A DNA stretch of 64,000 nt from Salvelinus alpinus (taxonomy: Eukaryota > Chordata > Actinopteri > Salmoniformes > Salmonidae). The DNA is taken from the NCBI RefSeq assembly GCF_045679555.1, contig NC_092087.1, positions 85,514,367 through 85,578,366 on the forward strand, written 5' to 3'. Below are positions 1-10,330 of this stretch, one piece after another. Position numbers and translations under genes: made by a program. The notes beneath the pieces are model-generated. The model was not told the origin of the DNA and ran no database searches. It saw only the letters and a program-made list of their open reading frames with translations. Positions within the stretch are counted from its first letter, which is position 1. Each line of letters begins with the position of its first letter.

Positions 1-860
1 CCCAGTCTAACCTTGGCTTTAGTAGGGTGGTCGGCACTCTGCTCTCCCCAGTCTAACCTTGGCTTAGTAGGGTGGTCGGCACTCTGCTCTCCCCAGTCTA
101 ACCTTGGCTTTAGTAGGGTGGTCGACACTCTGCTCTCCCCAGTCTAACCTTGGCTTTAGTAGGGTGGTCGACACTCTGCTCTCCCCAGTCTAACCTTGGC
201 TTTAGTAGGGTGGTCGGCACTCTGCTCTCCCCAGTCTAACCTTGGCTTTAGTAGGGTGGTCGGCACTCTGCTCTCCCCAGTCTAACCTTGGCTTAGTGGG
301 GTGGTCGGCATTCTGCTCTCCCCAGTCTAACCTTGGCTTAGTAGGGTGGTCGGCATTCTGCTCTCCCCAGTCTAACCTTGGCTTAGTAGGGTGGTCGGCA
401 TTCTGCTCTCCCCAGTCTAACCTTGGCTTAGTAGGGTGGTCGGCATTCTGCTCTCCCCAGTCTAACCTTGGCTTAGTAGGGTGGTCGGCATTCTGCTCTC
501 CCCAGTCTAACCTTGGCTTTAGTATGGTGGTCGGCATTCTGCTCTCCCCAGTCTAACCTTGGCTTAGTGGGGTGGTCGGCATTCTGCTCTCCCCAGTCTA
601 ACCTTGGCTTTAGTAGGGTGGTCGGCATTCTGCTCTCGCCAGTCTAACCTTGGCTTTAGTAGGGTGGTCGGCATTCTGCTCTCCCCAGTCTAACCTTGGC
701 TTTAGTATGGTGGTCGGCATTCTGCTCTCCCCAGTCTCTCGGCATTCTGCTCTCCCCAGTCTAACCTTGGCTTTAGTAGGGTGGTCGGCACTCTGCTCTC
801 CCCAGTCTAACCTTGGCTTTAGTAGGGTGGTCGGCATTCTGCTCTCTCCAGTCTGTCTAT
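1..860. repeat. 45-46 bp minisatellite, about 18-19 copies
   Basis: Tandem copies of a unit built around cagtctaaccttggctt and gggtggtcggcactctgctct fill the left edge of the window. Copies are 46 bp, or 45 bp where one t is missing from the ggctttag stretch. One copy is cut short near 735-740, where cagtctctcgg joins two partial units. Both strands carry open frames of about 90-110 codons, but these only reflect the repeat and are not genes. The array runs off the left edge, so its full length is unknown. Confidence 0.95.
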
Positions 861-1790
861 GGAGAGCGCTGCTCAAAGCACGGAGTGCAATTTGTCAGCT
901 TTGCCGTTTTAAACTCTGTAAAACTTAATACGGATCACGAAAGCACAATCTTTCTGGATTTTTTAAAATGGTAATACTGTTTTAAAAGTACATATAAAAG
1001 ACAATATACTATTTTTACGTTCTGTTTTTTAAAAATCTCCCTTTCAGAAGAAAAATAACTATCACAATCAAGTATTTTGTAGACATTTTGCGCGAAAGAA
1101 ATATCGATCCTCAAATGGAAATCGATTGAACAGCTTTTAATCTATTTGTTGTTGTTTTTTTAGAGAGCGAGTGGGAATGGGAGGTGCATCTCGTGTTGAT
1201 AGCAAGCATCAAAGCCTGATGGAGAGGTGTGTGTGTGTGAGTGAATGTGTGAGTGGATTATGACAGATCTGTTTGTTCAGGAAAATAAACAAAATTGAGC
1301 ACTTCAGATGTTAAACTGTTTTTGTATTATGTATTCTGCTTAAAATCGTCCTAAAACTGAGCACATATGACTTTATATGAAATTAACGTAAAAAAAAACA
1401 TTGCAAAATGTATCAGAATATCAGAAAAGCTGCCGCAAAATCAAGCATTTTTGGCTGCAGAAATCACCAATTAGCGCGAAATCCTGGAGGGACTGGTTAT
1501 TGTGGATTTTATATTGTAAATGTATAATATTAGATTAATGATCTAACAATGTATTGTATGATGTATTGTTTTATTTATGATGTAGGGTGTTGTGATGTAA
1601 CTGCTTTAACACTGTTTGGACCCCAGGAAGAGTAGCAGCTAATGGGGATCCTAATAAACACTAAAATACTAAATATGAAGAAAAGCACAACTACAGAAAT
1701 ATTACATGAAAAAAACAAAACTTCTATCATCAATTAAGCTGACTTAGAATGTAGAAGTCACCAGTCCTGTCTCCCTTCTCGTAAATGTAT
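861..1790. other. AT-rich spacer with a repeat tail
   Basis: No coding potential is visible. The stretch around 1618-1672 (ccaggaagagtagcagctaa, then atggggatcctaataaa) resembles the 3' tail of a dispersed fish repeat whose family I cannot name. A short gtgtgtgtg run lies near 1228. Confidence 0.5.
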
Positions 1791-1892
1791 GCAATGTTAC
1801 ACATCAGGCCATACTGAGTTAGAAACAGGTTCCCATGATTTCATTCAGTCACTAGAGGACAGAAAAACACGCACGACTTGTAAAAAACTCAC

Positions 1893-2006
1893 CTGCATCA
1901 GTACACCTGGAAAACGGTTTGAATATCCAATCTGCACAGATTCACTGATTGACCCTTTCCAGGCCCATTCCACTCCTCTATTGCCACCACAGGGGTCCAC
2001 AAGAAC
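1893..2006 (-). CDS. Candidate isolated exon, minus strand, unknown protein
   Basis: On the minus strand a textbook acceptor (tctctgcag) sits directly before position 2006, and a perfect donor (GTGAGT) follows position 1893. The 114 bp between them are open in one frame for exactly 38 codons, and the product contains the segments VDPCGGNRGVEWAWKG and VQIGYSNRFPGVLMQ. I do not recognise the protein. Neighbouring exons are not obvious; a weakly open minus-strand stretch follows near 2240-2370 but contains stops. It could be a conserved exon of a real gene, a pseudogene relic or a chance arrangement. Confidence 0.35.
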
Positions 2007-2562
2007 CTGCAGAGACAGACACCTGCTCATGAAATACGTTTGGTACTCAGGGGCTAGCATGGAACTCAATGTGAAGTTGAGTGTAGCTAAAATTAATGTT
2101 CGGGAGGAAAGATTTCACTTCAACTTTTCCCCTCTACCTGTAAATTGTAGAAAATATATTGCAAAATTCTTTACATTATTTGTGAATTGCTTGATAGACT
2201 TGCATTTCAACTGGATAATGTTCAATGTGTTACCTGCTAGTATTTAGCAGCGTACAAGGTCCAATCGTATTCATACATATATTAATGTGGACAATGGCTC
2301 CTCTCTGATAGCTGGGGTTCTAGCCATACAAACAGCTGCTCCTTCTGGGGATGTGACAGCATCTGGAACAAAATGGCCATTTAGGAAATCATTTGACACT
2401 TCAATTATTTTAGTTGCCGTGTTTTAAAACTATTTTATAAATGGGTTGAGCTTTTCAATTGAGTGGGTAACCTAAGGCTTACCACTTTGGAGGGGTTTTG
2501 TGCCTATATGGCTGGTCCTAGATGAAAGTCATTTTAGAAAGGAGCCATGAAGAATCCCATGT

Positions 2563-2696
2563 GATCCTGTGGTCCAGTGTGGATCAGTTGTAGGAGAATG
2601 TTGTTTGTAACACCAGGGTTGTTGGTTCAGTTTGGTGTGAACATGTATCCACTCACTACTGTAAGTTGCTCGGGATAAGAGCATCTGGTAAGTTAA
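2563..2696 (+). mobile_element. Diverged tRNA-derived SINE copy
   Basis: The stretch contains a degenerate tRNA-like head (gtggtccagtgtggatcag), a B-box-like ggttggttcag segment, and a tail (gtaagttgctcgggataagagcatctgg) matching the common salmonid SINE tail of the 'gctttggataaaagcgtctgc' type. It is a worn copy. Confidence 0.5.
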
Positions 2697-2732
2697 TAGA
2701 ATTGTAAAATCTTATATCCACAGAAAGCTAGA

Positions 2733-3830
2733 GAGAGATTGCGATGGACTGCTGATCCCACAGCTATTGTATGCAGTAATAATGTGCCTGTAAACCAGAG
2801 TGATACTGTTAGCAATGAGTTTGTGTGCCCTAGTAGGAAGTCCACTGTGTGCAGCTCACGCTGCATTAACATAAATAACATGAGCATGTCTACCTCTGCT
2901 AAGCTTCCCAGGAAAGCAATAAAAACAATCATCCCAGAAAAGTGCTAAAAAATAGCCCACGTTAACATATGTAGCTTAAGAAACAAGGTTCATGAAATCA
3001 ATAATTTGCTAGTAACAAATGACTTTCATATTTTGACAATCTCTGAAACTCAGATAATACCTTTGATGATATAGCGGAATCAATACTTGCTTATAAGATC
3101 TACAGAAAGGACAGAACTGTCAAAGGTGGAGGTGTGGCCATTTATATTCAGAACCACATTCCTGTAAAACTTAGAGAGGATATCATGTTAAATTCTGATG
3201 AAGAAATATGGCTACAGGTTCAACTGCCTCACCTAAAGCCCATTCTTGTGGGACGCTACTATAGACCACCAAGTGCTAATAGTCAGTATCTGGATAACAT
3301 GTGTGAAATGCTTGATGAGTTATGTGACATCAAAAGAGAGGTACATTTTCTGGGTAATTTAAATATTGACTGGCTTTCATCAGGCTGTCCACTCAAGAGA
3401 AAGCTTCAAACTGTAACTAGTGCCTGCAACCTGGTTCAGGTTGTTAGTCAAACTACCAGGGTAGTTACACACAGCACAGGAATTAAATCATGAACATGTA
3501 TTGATTATATCTTTACTAATGATGCAGAAATTTGCTTTAAAGCAGGATCCAAATAGGATGTAGTGATCACAATATAGTAGCCATATCTAGGAAAACCAAA
3601 GTTCCAAAGGCTGGGCCTAATATACTGCATAAGAGGTCATACAATAAGTTTTGTAGTGATTCCAATGTTGTTGATATAAGAATATTTGTTGGTCCATGGT
3701 GTGTAATGAAGAGCATCCAGATGATGTACTTGACACATTTATGAAATTGCTTATCTCAGTTATAAATAAGCATGTGTCGCAACGTGACTATTCATTAATG
3801 TGAAGACTGTTATATGATCAAATAAATTCT
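2733..3830 (+). pseudogene. Non-LTR retrotransposon endonuclease fragment
   Basis: Translation gives a broken apurinic/apyrimidinic-type endonuclease domain of a LINE. The start of the domain (HVNICSLRNKVHEINNLL, near 2957) lies in one frame. The next part (GGGVAIYIQ, then ILVGRYYRPPSAN and NLNIDWLS) lies in an open stretch at 3134-3493. The end (CIDYIFTNDAEICFKAG, then CSDHNIVAISRKTKV) lies at 3498-3600 after further stops and shifts. In the usual motif GDFNID the G-D is changed to G-N, so a metal-binding aspartate is lost. No reverse transcriptase follows, because a TTAA element begins at 3856. It is a dead 5' fragment. Confidence 0.75.
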
Positions 3831-3855
3831 CTAGGTGTAATTGTTATCTGATTAA

Positions 3856-5672
3856 CTTCTTGCAACTATAGGGGGTGCTGTTCCGCATTAGCATATTTGT
3901 GTCTCCAAATTAAACTGCCTCGTGCTAAATTCTTGATCGTACAATATGCATATTATTGTTATTATTGGATAGAAAACAGTCTATAGTTTCTATAGGAGTT
4001 GAAATTTTGTCTCTGAGTGGTACAGAACAATTTCTACAGCACTTTTCATGACAGGGTTCAGATTTCAGAAATTTTTACCTCTGATCTGGGGTCTGTTTTT
4101 AAGGCGACAGTGAATGCTATGAAGAAACCGACACTGCCTACGTCTTCCTCTGGGTGTCTGTACGTCATCACGTTTTCAATGGACTCGATGGGACGTTCAC
4201 AGCCATTATAAAAGACGAAAATGTACAGAGACCACCCTTTCTCAACGTGCGCCTCAAGCGTGAAGGCCATCGGACCTGCCTCGTTCCAAATCGTTTTCTA
4301 ACCAGCAATATTTCTCCGGTCATGTTTTCAGTCGTTATAGTTGTTAAAAACATCATAATGTAGTGAATTTGAACCGTTTTATATCAATTTATATCCGTTT
4401 AGTGCGATTCTGAGGAATTTATTTGTCGTGCCCTTTTTAGCTTTGGAAACGTTTCGGCGTGTCGGTCGTTGGTGGTGGACACTTCGAAGGACAGAGGACA
4501 TCTATCGACCAAAAGACGTTTATAACATAGAAAGGATACATTGCCCAAGAATATGATGGAAGATCAGCTCAAAGTAAGCAATATTTAATATGATAAACCG
4601 TGTTTCTGTCGAAATATTTTAAACGCATATTTCGCCATTTTGTTTGGTATAGCTTCACCTGGCGAACCCTGTATTGAAAAGTAAGGATAATTTTAAAAAT
4701 GTAAATCAGCGGTTGCATTAAGAACTAATTTGTCTTTCGATTCCTGTCTACCCTGTATTTTTTAGTCAAGTATATGATTAGCTTTCAATTAAACTAGATC
4801 ACTCTGATAGATGACGTCAGACATATTGAGGCTTGATTTCCTAGTATTTTTATTGTGTAACCACGGTTTTGTATGGCTAAATATGCACCTTTTCGAACAA
4901 ACTGTATATGTATGTTGTAAAATGATGTTACAGGAGTGTCATCGGAAGAATTCTGAGAAGGTTAGTGAAAAAATTTATATCTTTTGGCGGTGATTACGTT
5001 ATAGCGCTCTTTGGCTGGAATCGATGCTCTGGTAACGTTGGAACATGTGGTATGCTAACTTATCGATTTATTGTGTTTTCGCTGAAAAACGCTTAGAAAA
5101 TCTGAAATATGGTCTGAAATCACAAGAACTGGGTCTTTCCATTGCTATGCTTTGTCTATTTTTATGAAATGTTTTATGATGAGTAAATTGGTCATACACG
5201 TTGCTCTATCTAGTAATTCTAGTGGATTTGTGATGGTCGGTGCAATTGTAAACTGTGATTTCTACCTGAAATATGCACTTTTTTCTAACAAAAACTATCC
5301 TATACCATGAATATGTTATCAGACTGTCATCTGATGGTTTTTTTTATAGGTTATTGGCTATCAATATCTTAGTTGAGCCGAATTGGTGATAGCACCTGAA
5401 GGAGTAAGAAACTGATGGAGTTAGAATAGTGGTGTATTTTGCTAACGTGTTTAGCTAATAGATTTACATATTTTGTCTTCCCTGTAAAACATTTTAAAAA
5501 TCTGAAATGGTGGCTTTATTCACAAGATCTGTATCTTTCATCTGGTGTCTTGGACTTGTGATTTAATGATATTTAGATGCTACTATCTACTTCTGAAGCT
5601 ATGCTAGCTATGCTAATCAGTGTGTGGGGGGTGGGGGGTGCTCCCGGATCCGGGGTTGATACTCGTGAAAGG
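3856..5672 (+). mobile_element. TTAA-flanked non-autonomous element, copy A (family X)
   Basis: A 1,817-bp repeat is bounded by TTAA at 3852-3855 and 5673-5676. It starts cttcttgcaactataggggg and ends ggatccggggttgatactcg. Near-identical copies lie in inverse orientation at 6860-8677 and 48903-50721, with lengths of 1,818 and 1,819 bp. No transposase is present; the short open frames inside (for example 4811-4993) recur in the other copies only because the DNA is repeated. TTAA flanks are the hallmark of piggyBac-type insertion, so it is probably a piggyBac-like non-autonomous element; that class assignment is inference. Confidence 0.75.
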
Positions 5673-5676
5673 TTAA

Positions 5677-6681
5677 ACTAATCACGTAAACAGTAATTAA
5701 CTAGGAAGTCGGGGACACTACGGGAAAATGTTGTTTAACGACTTACTATTTCCCGAATTTAACTCTCTTCAGATATTTTCATATCTTATCGATTACAGTC
5801 ACTTATTAATGTATTATTACCTCATCAGTCATATTCTGAATGTCGCAAACCCTTGGATATCTGCACGAACCCTAGCATAAATTATGAATCAGCGATATAC
5901 AAATTGGCTTAATTATTTATTTACTAACTAACTAAATAATCACACGGAATTACAAACAGACACACAGGATAGGTTATACATTGGTTACTACATAATGCAA
6001 TGAAAAGTCCCTAGTGGACTAAGCCCGATATGATGGCTTGGTAGACACTGGAAAGGGGTGGGGACAGATAAAGAGCGGGAAAGACAGTGTACAGACATCT
6101 GATAACTAGGCTCATGGTAATGCTAACAATTTTCACATGATCAGTCGCTCATTCGAAAAGAAATTGCAATTTATATATTTACGAGTGTAGGCCTTTGTTG
6201 TCTCTCTCTGTGATCGCCAGTCCGTCTGCTGGAGAATCAGTCGATAGAAAGTCTCTGGTTTGTCCACCAGAGATCAAAGTCTTTCATAGTTGTAGCTTGT
6301 TATAATCGATACGTCAGACGTACCAATGGTCGTTTGATAGTGAAATGTTCTCCAGAATGAATCTTTCAGAGTACCATTAATTTGTTCGATCGGTCTCGTT
6401 TACCAGACGAAAGTACTTAAACAGCTGCAGACTGAATGGTCCTCTGGTCTATAGAGTGGTAGATTTCTTCTTCATTTGTAACATATTCAGCTGGCGCTGC
6501 ACGTAACTGGTCTATATTTAAATTGCCAACCTTTTCAACATGAAGCTACTGCTCCATGCTCTCTGGTCTTGTACATTTTGACGCAGGTTTTTTATACTGG
6601 AGTAGAAAAGGGGACGTTTCATCATTCCCACCCAATGTCTGTGTTCACTTGGGGCGGGGCCAATGACTGATCATAAGCTAC
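5677..6681. other. Spacer between inverted elements A and B, no gene recognised
   Basis: No convincing coding sequence is visible. The stretch includes ccaccagagatcaaagtctt and gatcggtctcgtttaccag, which look like parts of an unclassified dispersed repeat. It forms the loop of the A/B inverted pair together with the LTR piece at 6682-6855. Confidence 0.4.
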
Positions 6682-6855
6682 TGTAAGGGGTGCGTCACTG
6701 GTGACAGTGAAGTCAGACATATAGCTGGAGCAGTTTAATTTCAAAACCAATGGCATAAAGAATAAACCAACATGGGTACAAAACCCGACGCGCACCAGTA
6801 AACATGTGCACTTACAACAAACAATACCACACAAAGACATGGGGGGAACAGAGGG
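6682..6855 (-). mobile_element. Gypsy LTR, distal part
   Basis: On the minus strand this continues the LTR that begins at 8846, after element B is removed. It contains a gttggtttattc segment, an attaaa polyadenylation-like signal near 6733-6738, and probably ends in ttaca at 6682-6686. Together with 8682-8846 it makes an LTR of about 340 bp split by an 1.8-kb insertion. Confidence 0.6.
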
Positions 6856-6859
6856 TTAA

Positions 6860-8677
6860 CTTCTACTGCCTCAGAAACCCGGATCCGGGAGCACCCCCCA
6901 CCCCCCCCACACTGATTAGCATAGCTAGCATAGCTTCACAAGTAAATAGTAGCATCTAAATATCATTAAATCACAAGTCCAAGACACCAGATGAAAGATA
7001 CAGATCTTGTGAATAAACCCATCATTTCTGTTTTTTAAAATGTTTTACAGGGAAGACACAATATGTAAATCTATTAGCTAACCACGTTAGCAAAATACAC
7101 CATCTTTCTTTGTCCACCATTTTCTCTCTCCACCACTAGCTATCACCAATTCGGCTAAACTAAGATATTGATAGCCACAAACCAAGAAAAAAACTCATCA
7201 GATGACAGTCTGATAACATATTTATGGTATAGGATAGGTGTTGTTAGAAAAAAGTGCATATTTCAGGTAGAAATCACAGTTTACAATTGCACCGCCCATC
7301 ACAAATCGACTAGAATTACTAGATAGAGCAACGTGTATGACCAATTTACTCATCATAAAACATTTCATAAAAATAGACAAAGCATAGCAATGGAAAGACA
7401 CAGTTCTTGTGATTTCAGACCATATTTCAGATTTTCTAAGCGTTTTTCAGCGAAAACACAATAAATCGATAAGTTAGCATACCACATGTGCAAACGTTAG
7501 TAGAGCATGAATTCAAGGCAAAGGGAGCTATAACGTTATCATCGCCAAAATATATGAATTTTTTCACTAACCTTCTCAGAATTCTTCCGATGACACTCCT
7601 GTAACATCATTTTACAACATACATATACAGTTTGTTCGAAAATGTGCATATTTAGCCATACAAAACCGTGGTTATACAATGGAAATAGTCACAACTCAAG
7701 CATCAAAATGAGGGACGTCAGCTTTCAGAGTGATCTAGTTTAATCGAAAGCTAATCATATACTTGACTAAAAAATACAGAGTTGACAGGAATCGAAAGAC
7801 AAATTAGTTCTTAATGCAACCGCTGACTTACATTTTTAAAATTATCCTTACTTTTCAATACAGGGTTCGCCAAGTGAAGCTATACCAAACAAAATGGCGA
7901 AATATGCGTTTAATATATTTCGACAGAACAACGATTTATCATATTAAATATTGCTTACTTTGAGCTGTTCTTCCATCAGATTCTTGGGCAATGTATCCTT
8001 TCTATGTTATAAATTTCTTTTGGTCGATAGATGTCCTCTGTCCTTCGAAATGTCCACTACCAACGACCGAGACCCCCGAAACGTTCCCAAAGCTAAAAAG
8101 TGCACGACAAAGAAATTCCTCAGAATCGCACTAAACGGATATAAATTGCTATAAAACGGTTCAAATTAACTACATTATGATGTTTTTAACAACTATAACG
8201 AGTAAAAACATGACCAGAGAAATATTACTGGTTAAACAACGATTTGGAATGAGGCAAGCCCGATGTCCATCCTGCTTGTGACGCGCGAACAAAAGAGAGT
8301 GTACTCCCACGTTTTGTGGTTTTATATGGGCTGGGATTGTGCAATCGATTCCATTCAAAACGTGATGACGTACAGACACCCAGAGGAAGACGTAGGCAGT
8401 GTCGGTTTCTTCATAGCATTCACTGTCGCCTTAAAAACAGACTCCAGATCAGGGGTAAAAATTTCTGAAATCTGACCCCTGTCATGAAAAGTGCTGTAGA
8501 TATTGTTCTGTACCACTCAGAGACAAAATTCCAACGGCTATAGAAACTAGAAAGTGTTTTCTATCCAATAATAACAATAATATGCATATTGTACGATCAA
8601 GAATTTAGCACGAGGCAGTTTAATTTGGAGACCCAAATATGCTAATGCGGAACAGCACCCCCTATAGTTCCAAGAAG
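6860..8677 (-). mobile_element. TTAA-flanked element, copy B (family X), inserted in a Gypsy LTR
   Basis: The 1,818-bp sequence is the reverse complement of family X. TTAA occurs at 6856-6859 and 8678-8681. Its ends show the ggatccggg and cagcaccccctatag blocks of copies A and C. Both flanks belong to one Gypsy LTR, so B is younger than that LTR. Confidence 0.75.
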
Positions 8678-8681
8678 TTAA

Positions 8682-8846
8682 ATACACAACACTTAATGAG
8701 GGAAATGAGAACCAGGTGTGTAGGAAAACAAGACAAAACAAATGGAAAAAGAAAAGTGGATTGACGATGGCTAGAAGACCGGCGACACCGACCGCCGGAC
8801 GCTGCCCGAACAAGGAGAGGAACCAACTTCGGTGGAAGTCGTGACA
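8682..8846 (-). mobile_element. Gypsy LTR, proximal part
   Basis: On the minus strand the LTR starts tgtcacgacttccacc at 8846 and is directly preceded by a polypurine tract (caagggggggtac type, near 8847-8860), which marks it as the 3' LTR. The adjoining integrase frame runs into this end. Confidence 0.7.
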
Positions 8847-8849
8847 GTA

Positions 8850-9615
8850 CCCCCCCTTGACGCGCGGCTCCAGAAGCGCGCTGACACCGGCCTCGAGGAC
8901 GACCCGGAGGGCGAGGTGCAGGGCGATCCGGACGGAGACGGTGGAACTCCCGCAGCATAGAAGGGTCCGACACGTCCTCCACCGGAACCCAGCATCTCTC
9001 CTCCGGACCGTACCCCTCCCAGTCCACGAGGTACTGAAGGCCCCTCGCCCGACGCCTCGAATCCAGTATGGATCGAACGGAGTACGCCGGGGCCCCCTCG
9101 ATGTCCAGAGGGGGCGGAGGAACCTCCCGCACCTCAGACTTTTGGAGCGGGCCAGCCACCACCGGCCTGAGGAGAGACACATGGAACGAGGGGTTAATAC
9201 TGTAATCGGGGGGAAGCTGCAACCTGTAACTCACCTCGTTCAGTCTCCTCGGGACTTTAAATGGCCCCACAAACTGCGGACCCAGCTTCCGGCAGGGCAG
9301 GCGGAGGTGCAGGTTTTGGGTCGAGAGCCAGACCCTCACTGTGGTGACGGTCTGCGGCAAGTTTCTGGCGCAGCACGGCCCGCTGAAGGTGTACATGAGC
9401 GGCGTCCCATGTCTCCTCTGTGCGCCGGAACCATTTGTCCACCGCAGGAGCCTCGGTTTGACTCTGATGCCAAGGAGCCAGAACCGGCTGATACCTCAGT
9501 ACGCACTGGAAGGGGGAAAGGTTAGTGTAGGAGTGGCGGAGCGAGTTCTGGGCCATCTCTGCCCAGGGCACAAACGCCGCCCACTCCCCCGGCCGGTCCA
9601 CCCTGATGGTGGGTT
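8850..9615 (-). pseudogene. Gypsy retrotransposon integrase C-terminus with chromodomain
   Basis: Read right to left, the first part (9257-9620) encodes the end of an integrase core ([17 protein letters not shown], then [15 protein letters not shown]). The C-terminal part follows in another frame at 8860-9320: [16 protein letters not shown], then [12 protein letters not shown] chromodomain follows with [21 protein letters not shown] and CWVPVEDV. At least one frameshift separates the two parts. The element is truncated on its 5' side at about 9615, where a different, locally duplicated sequence begins. A chromodomain after the integrase is typical of fish chromovirus-type Gypsy elements, where it is thought to guide insertion. 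It is not functional here. Confidence 0.85.
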
Positions 9616-9743
9616 GTGGTTTTGTTGGTTTAGATGCACACACTCAGTTTCACTTTCCTGTTCTACTTTCCTGTCTGTCCTCTGACAGGCCTCCTGAATC
9701 ATATCAGAAATCTGTATATACACATTAGACTTTACAGAATATG

Positions 9744-9866
9744 GTTCTCTGTAGCTCAGTTGGTAGAACATGGCACCTGCAATGTAATTGGTTTGGTTAC
9801 CAGGACCACCCATATGTACAATATATGCACAGGACTGTAAATAGCTTTGGATAGTTGGAGATTGTC
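9744..9866 (+). mobile_element. tRNA-derived SINE
   Basis: The head has a tRNA-like A box (tctgtagctcagttggtag) and a decayed B box (ggtttggttaccag). The tail has accacccatatgtac and actgtaaatagctttggat. This is the salmonid SINE type whose head derives from a lysine-like tRNA. It is not a functional tRNA, because the anticodon arm and B box are decayed. Confidence 0.8.
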
Positions 9867-10002
9867 TAGGAGACTGCCTAGGAGACTGTCTTGGCCTTCT
9901 GTATCATCCTGTTGACCTCATTTCTTAATTTCCTATAGTCTATAAATATAGAATCTGCCCTGGATTTCCTAAACTCCAGAAAGCGTTCATTTCTACACTC
10001 AA

Positions 10003-10330
10003 CTTCTTTGGGATAGGGGGGCGCTATTTTCACTTTGGGATAAAATCGTGCCCAATTTTACTTCTCATCCCCCCATCAAAAAAGCTGACTACCATAGCCT
10101 AGCCTAACGCGACAGGGATATAATATAATTTTCATGAAATCACAAGTCCAAGACACCAAATAAAAGATAAACATCTTGTGAATCCAGCCATCATTTCCGA
10201 TTTTTAAAATGTTTTACAGCGAAAACACAATATGTATTTCTATTAGCTAACCACGATAGCAAAAGACTCAACCGCATATTTCCCCCATTTTTTTACCGCA
10301 TAGGTAGCTATCACAAATTCGACCAAATAA
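10003..10330 (-). mobile_element. TTAA-type element copy D (family Y), left part
   Basis: The end motif cttctttgggataggggggc pairs with the inverted end at 13290-13348. The internal block (caagtccaagacaccaaa, then agcgaaaacacaatatg) matches copies E and F. The left flank reads TCAA rather than TTAA, probably by mutation. A LINE separates this part from 12709-13348. Confidence 0.65.

Noticed and set aside
202..928. Overlapping open frames on both strands in the first kilobase
   Set aside because: They consist only of the minisatellite unit read in different frames.
1789..2247. 152-codon plus-strand open frame
   Set aside because: No family motif; its strand is opposite to the splice-flanked candidate exon within it, so it is probably a shadow.
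4811..4993. Conserved 60-codon frame present at 4.8 and 49.7 kb
   Set aside because: Conservation is due to the recent spread of TTAA family X; the frame is broken in copy B and has no known domain.
8857..9525. 222-codon plus-strand open frame
   Set aside because: It is the antisense of the Gypsy integrase and chromodomain region.
9744..9820. A tRNA gene
   Set aside because: The A box is present but the B box and anticodon arm are decayed, and a SINE tail follows.
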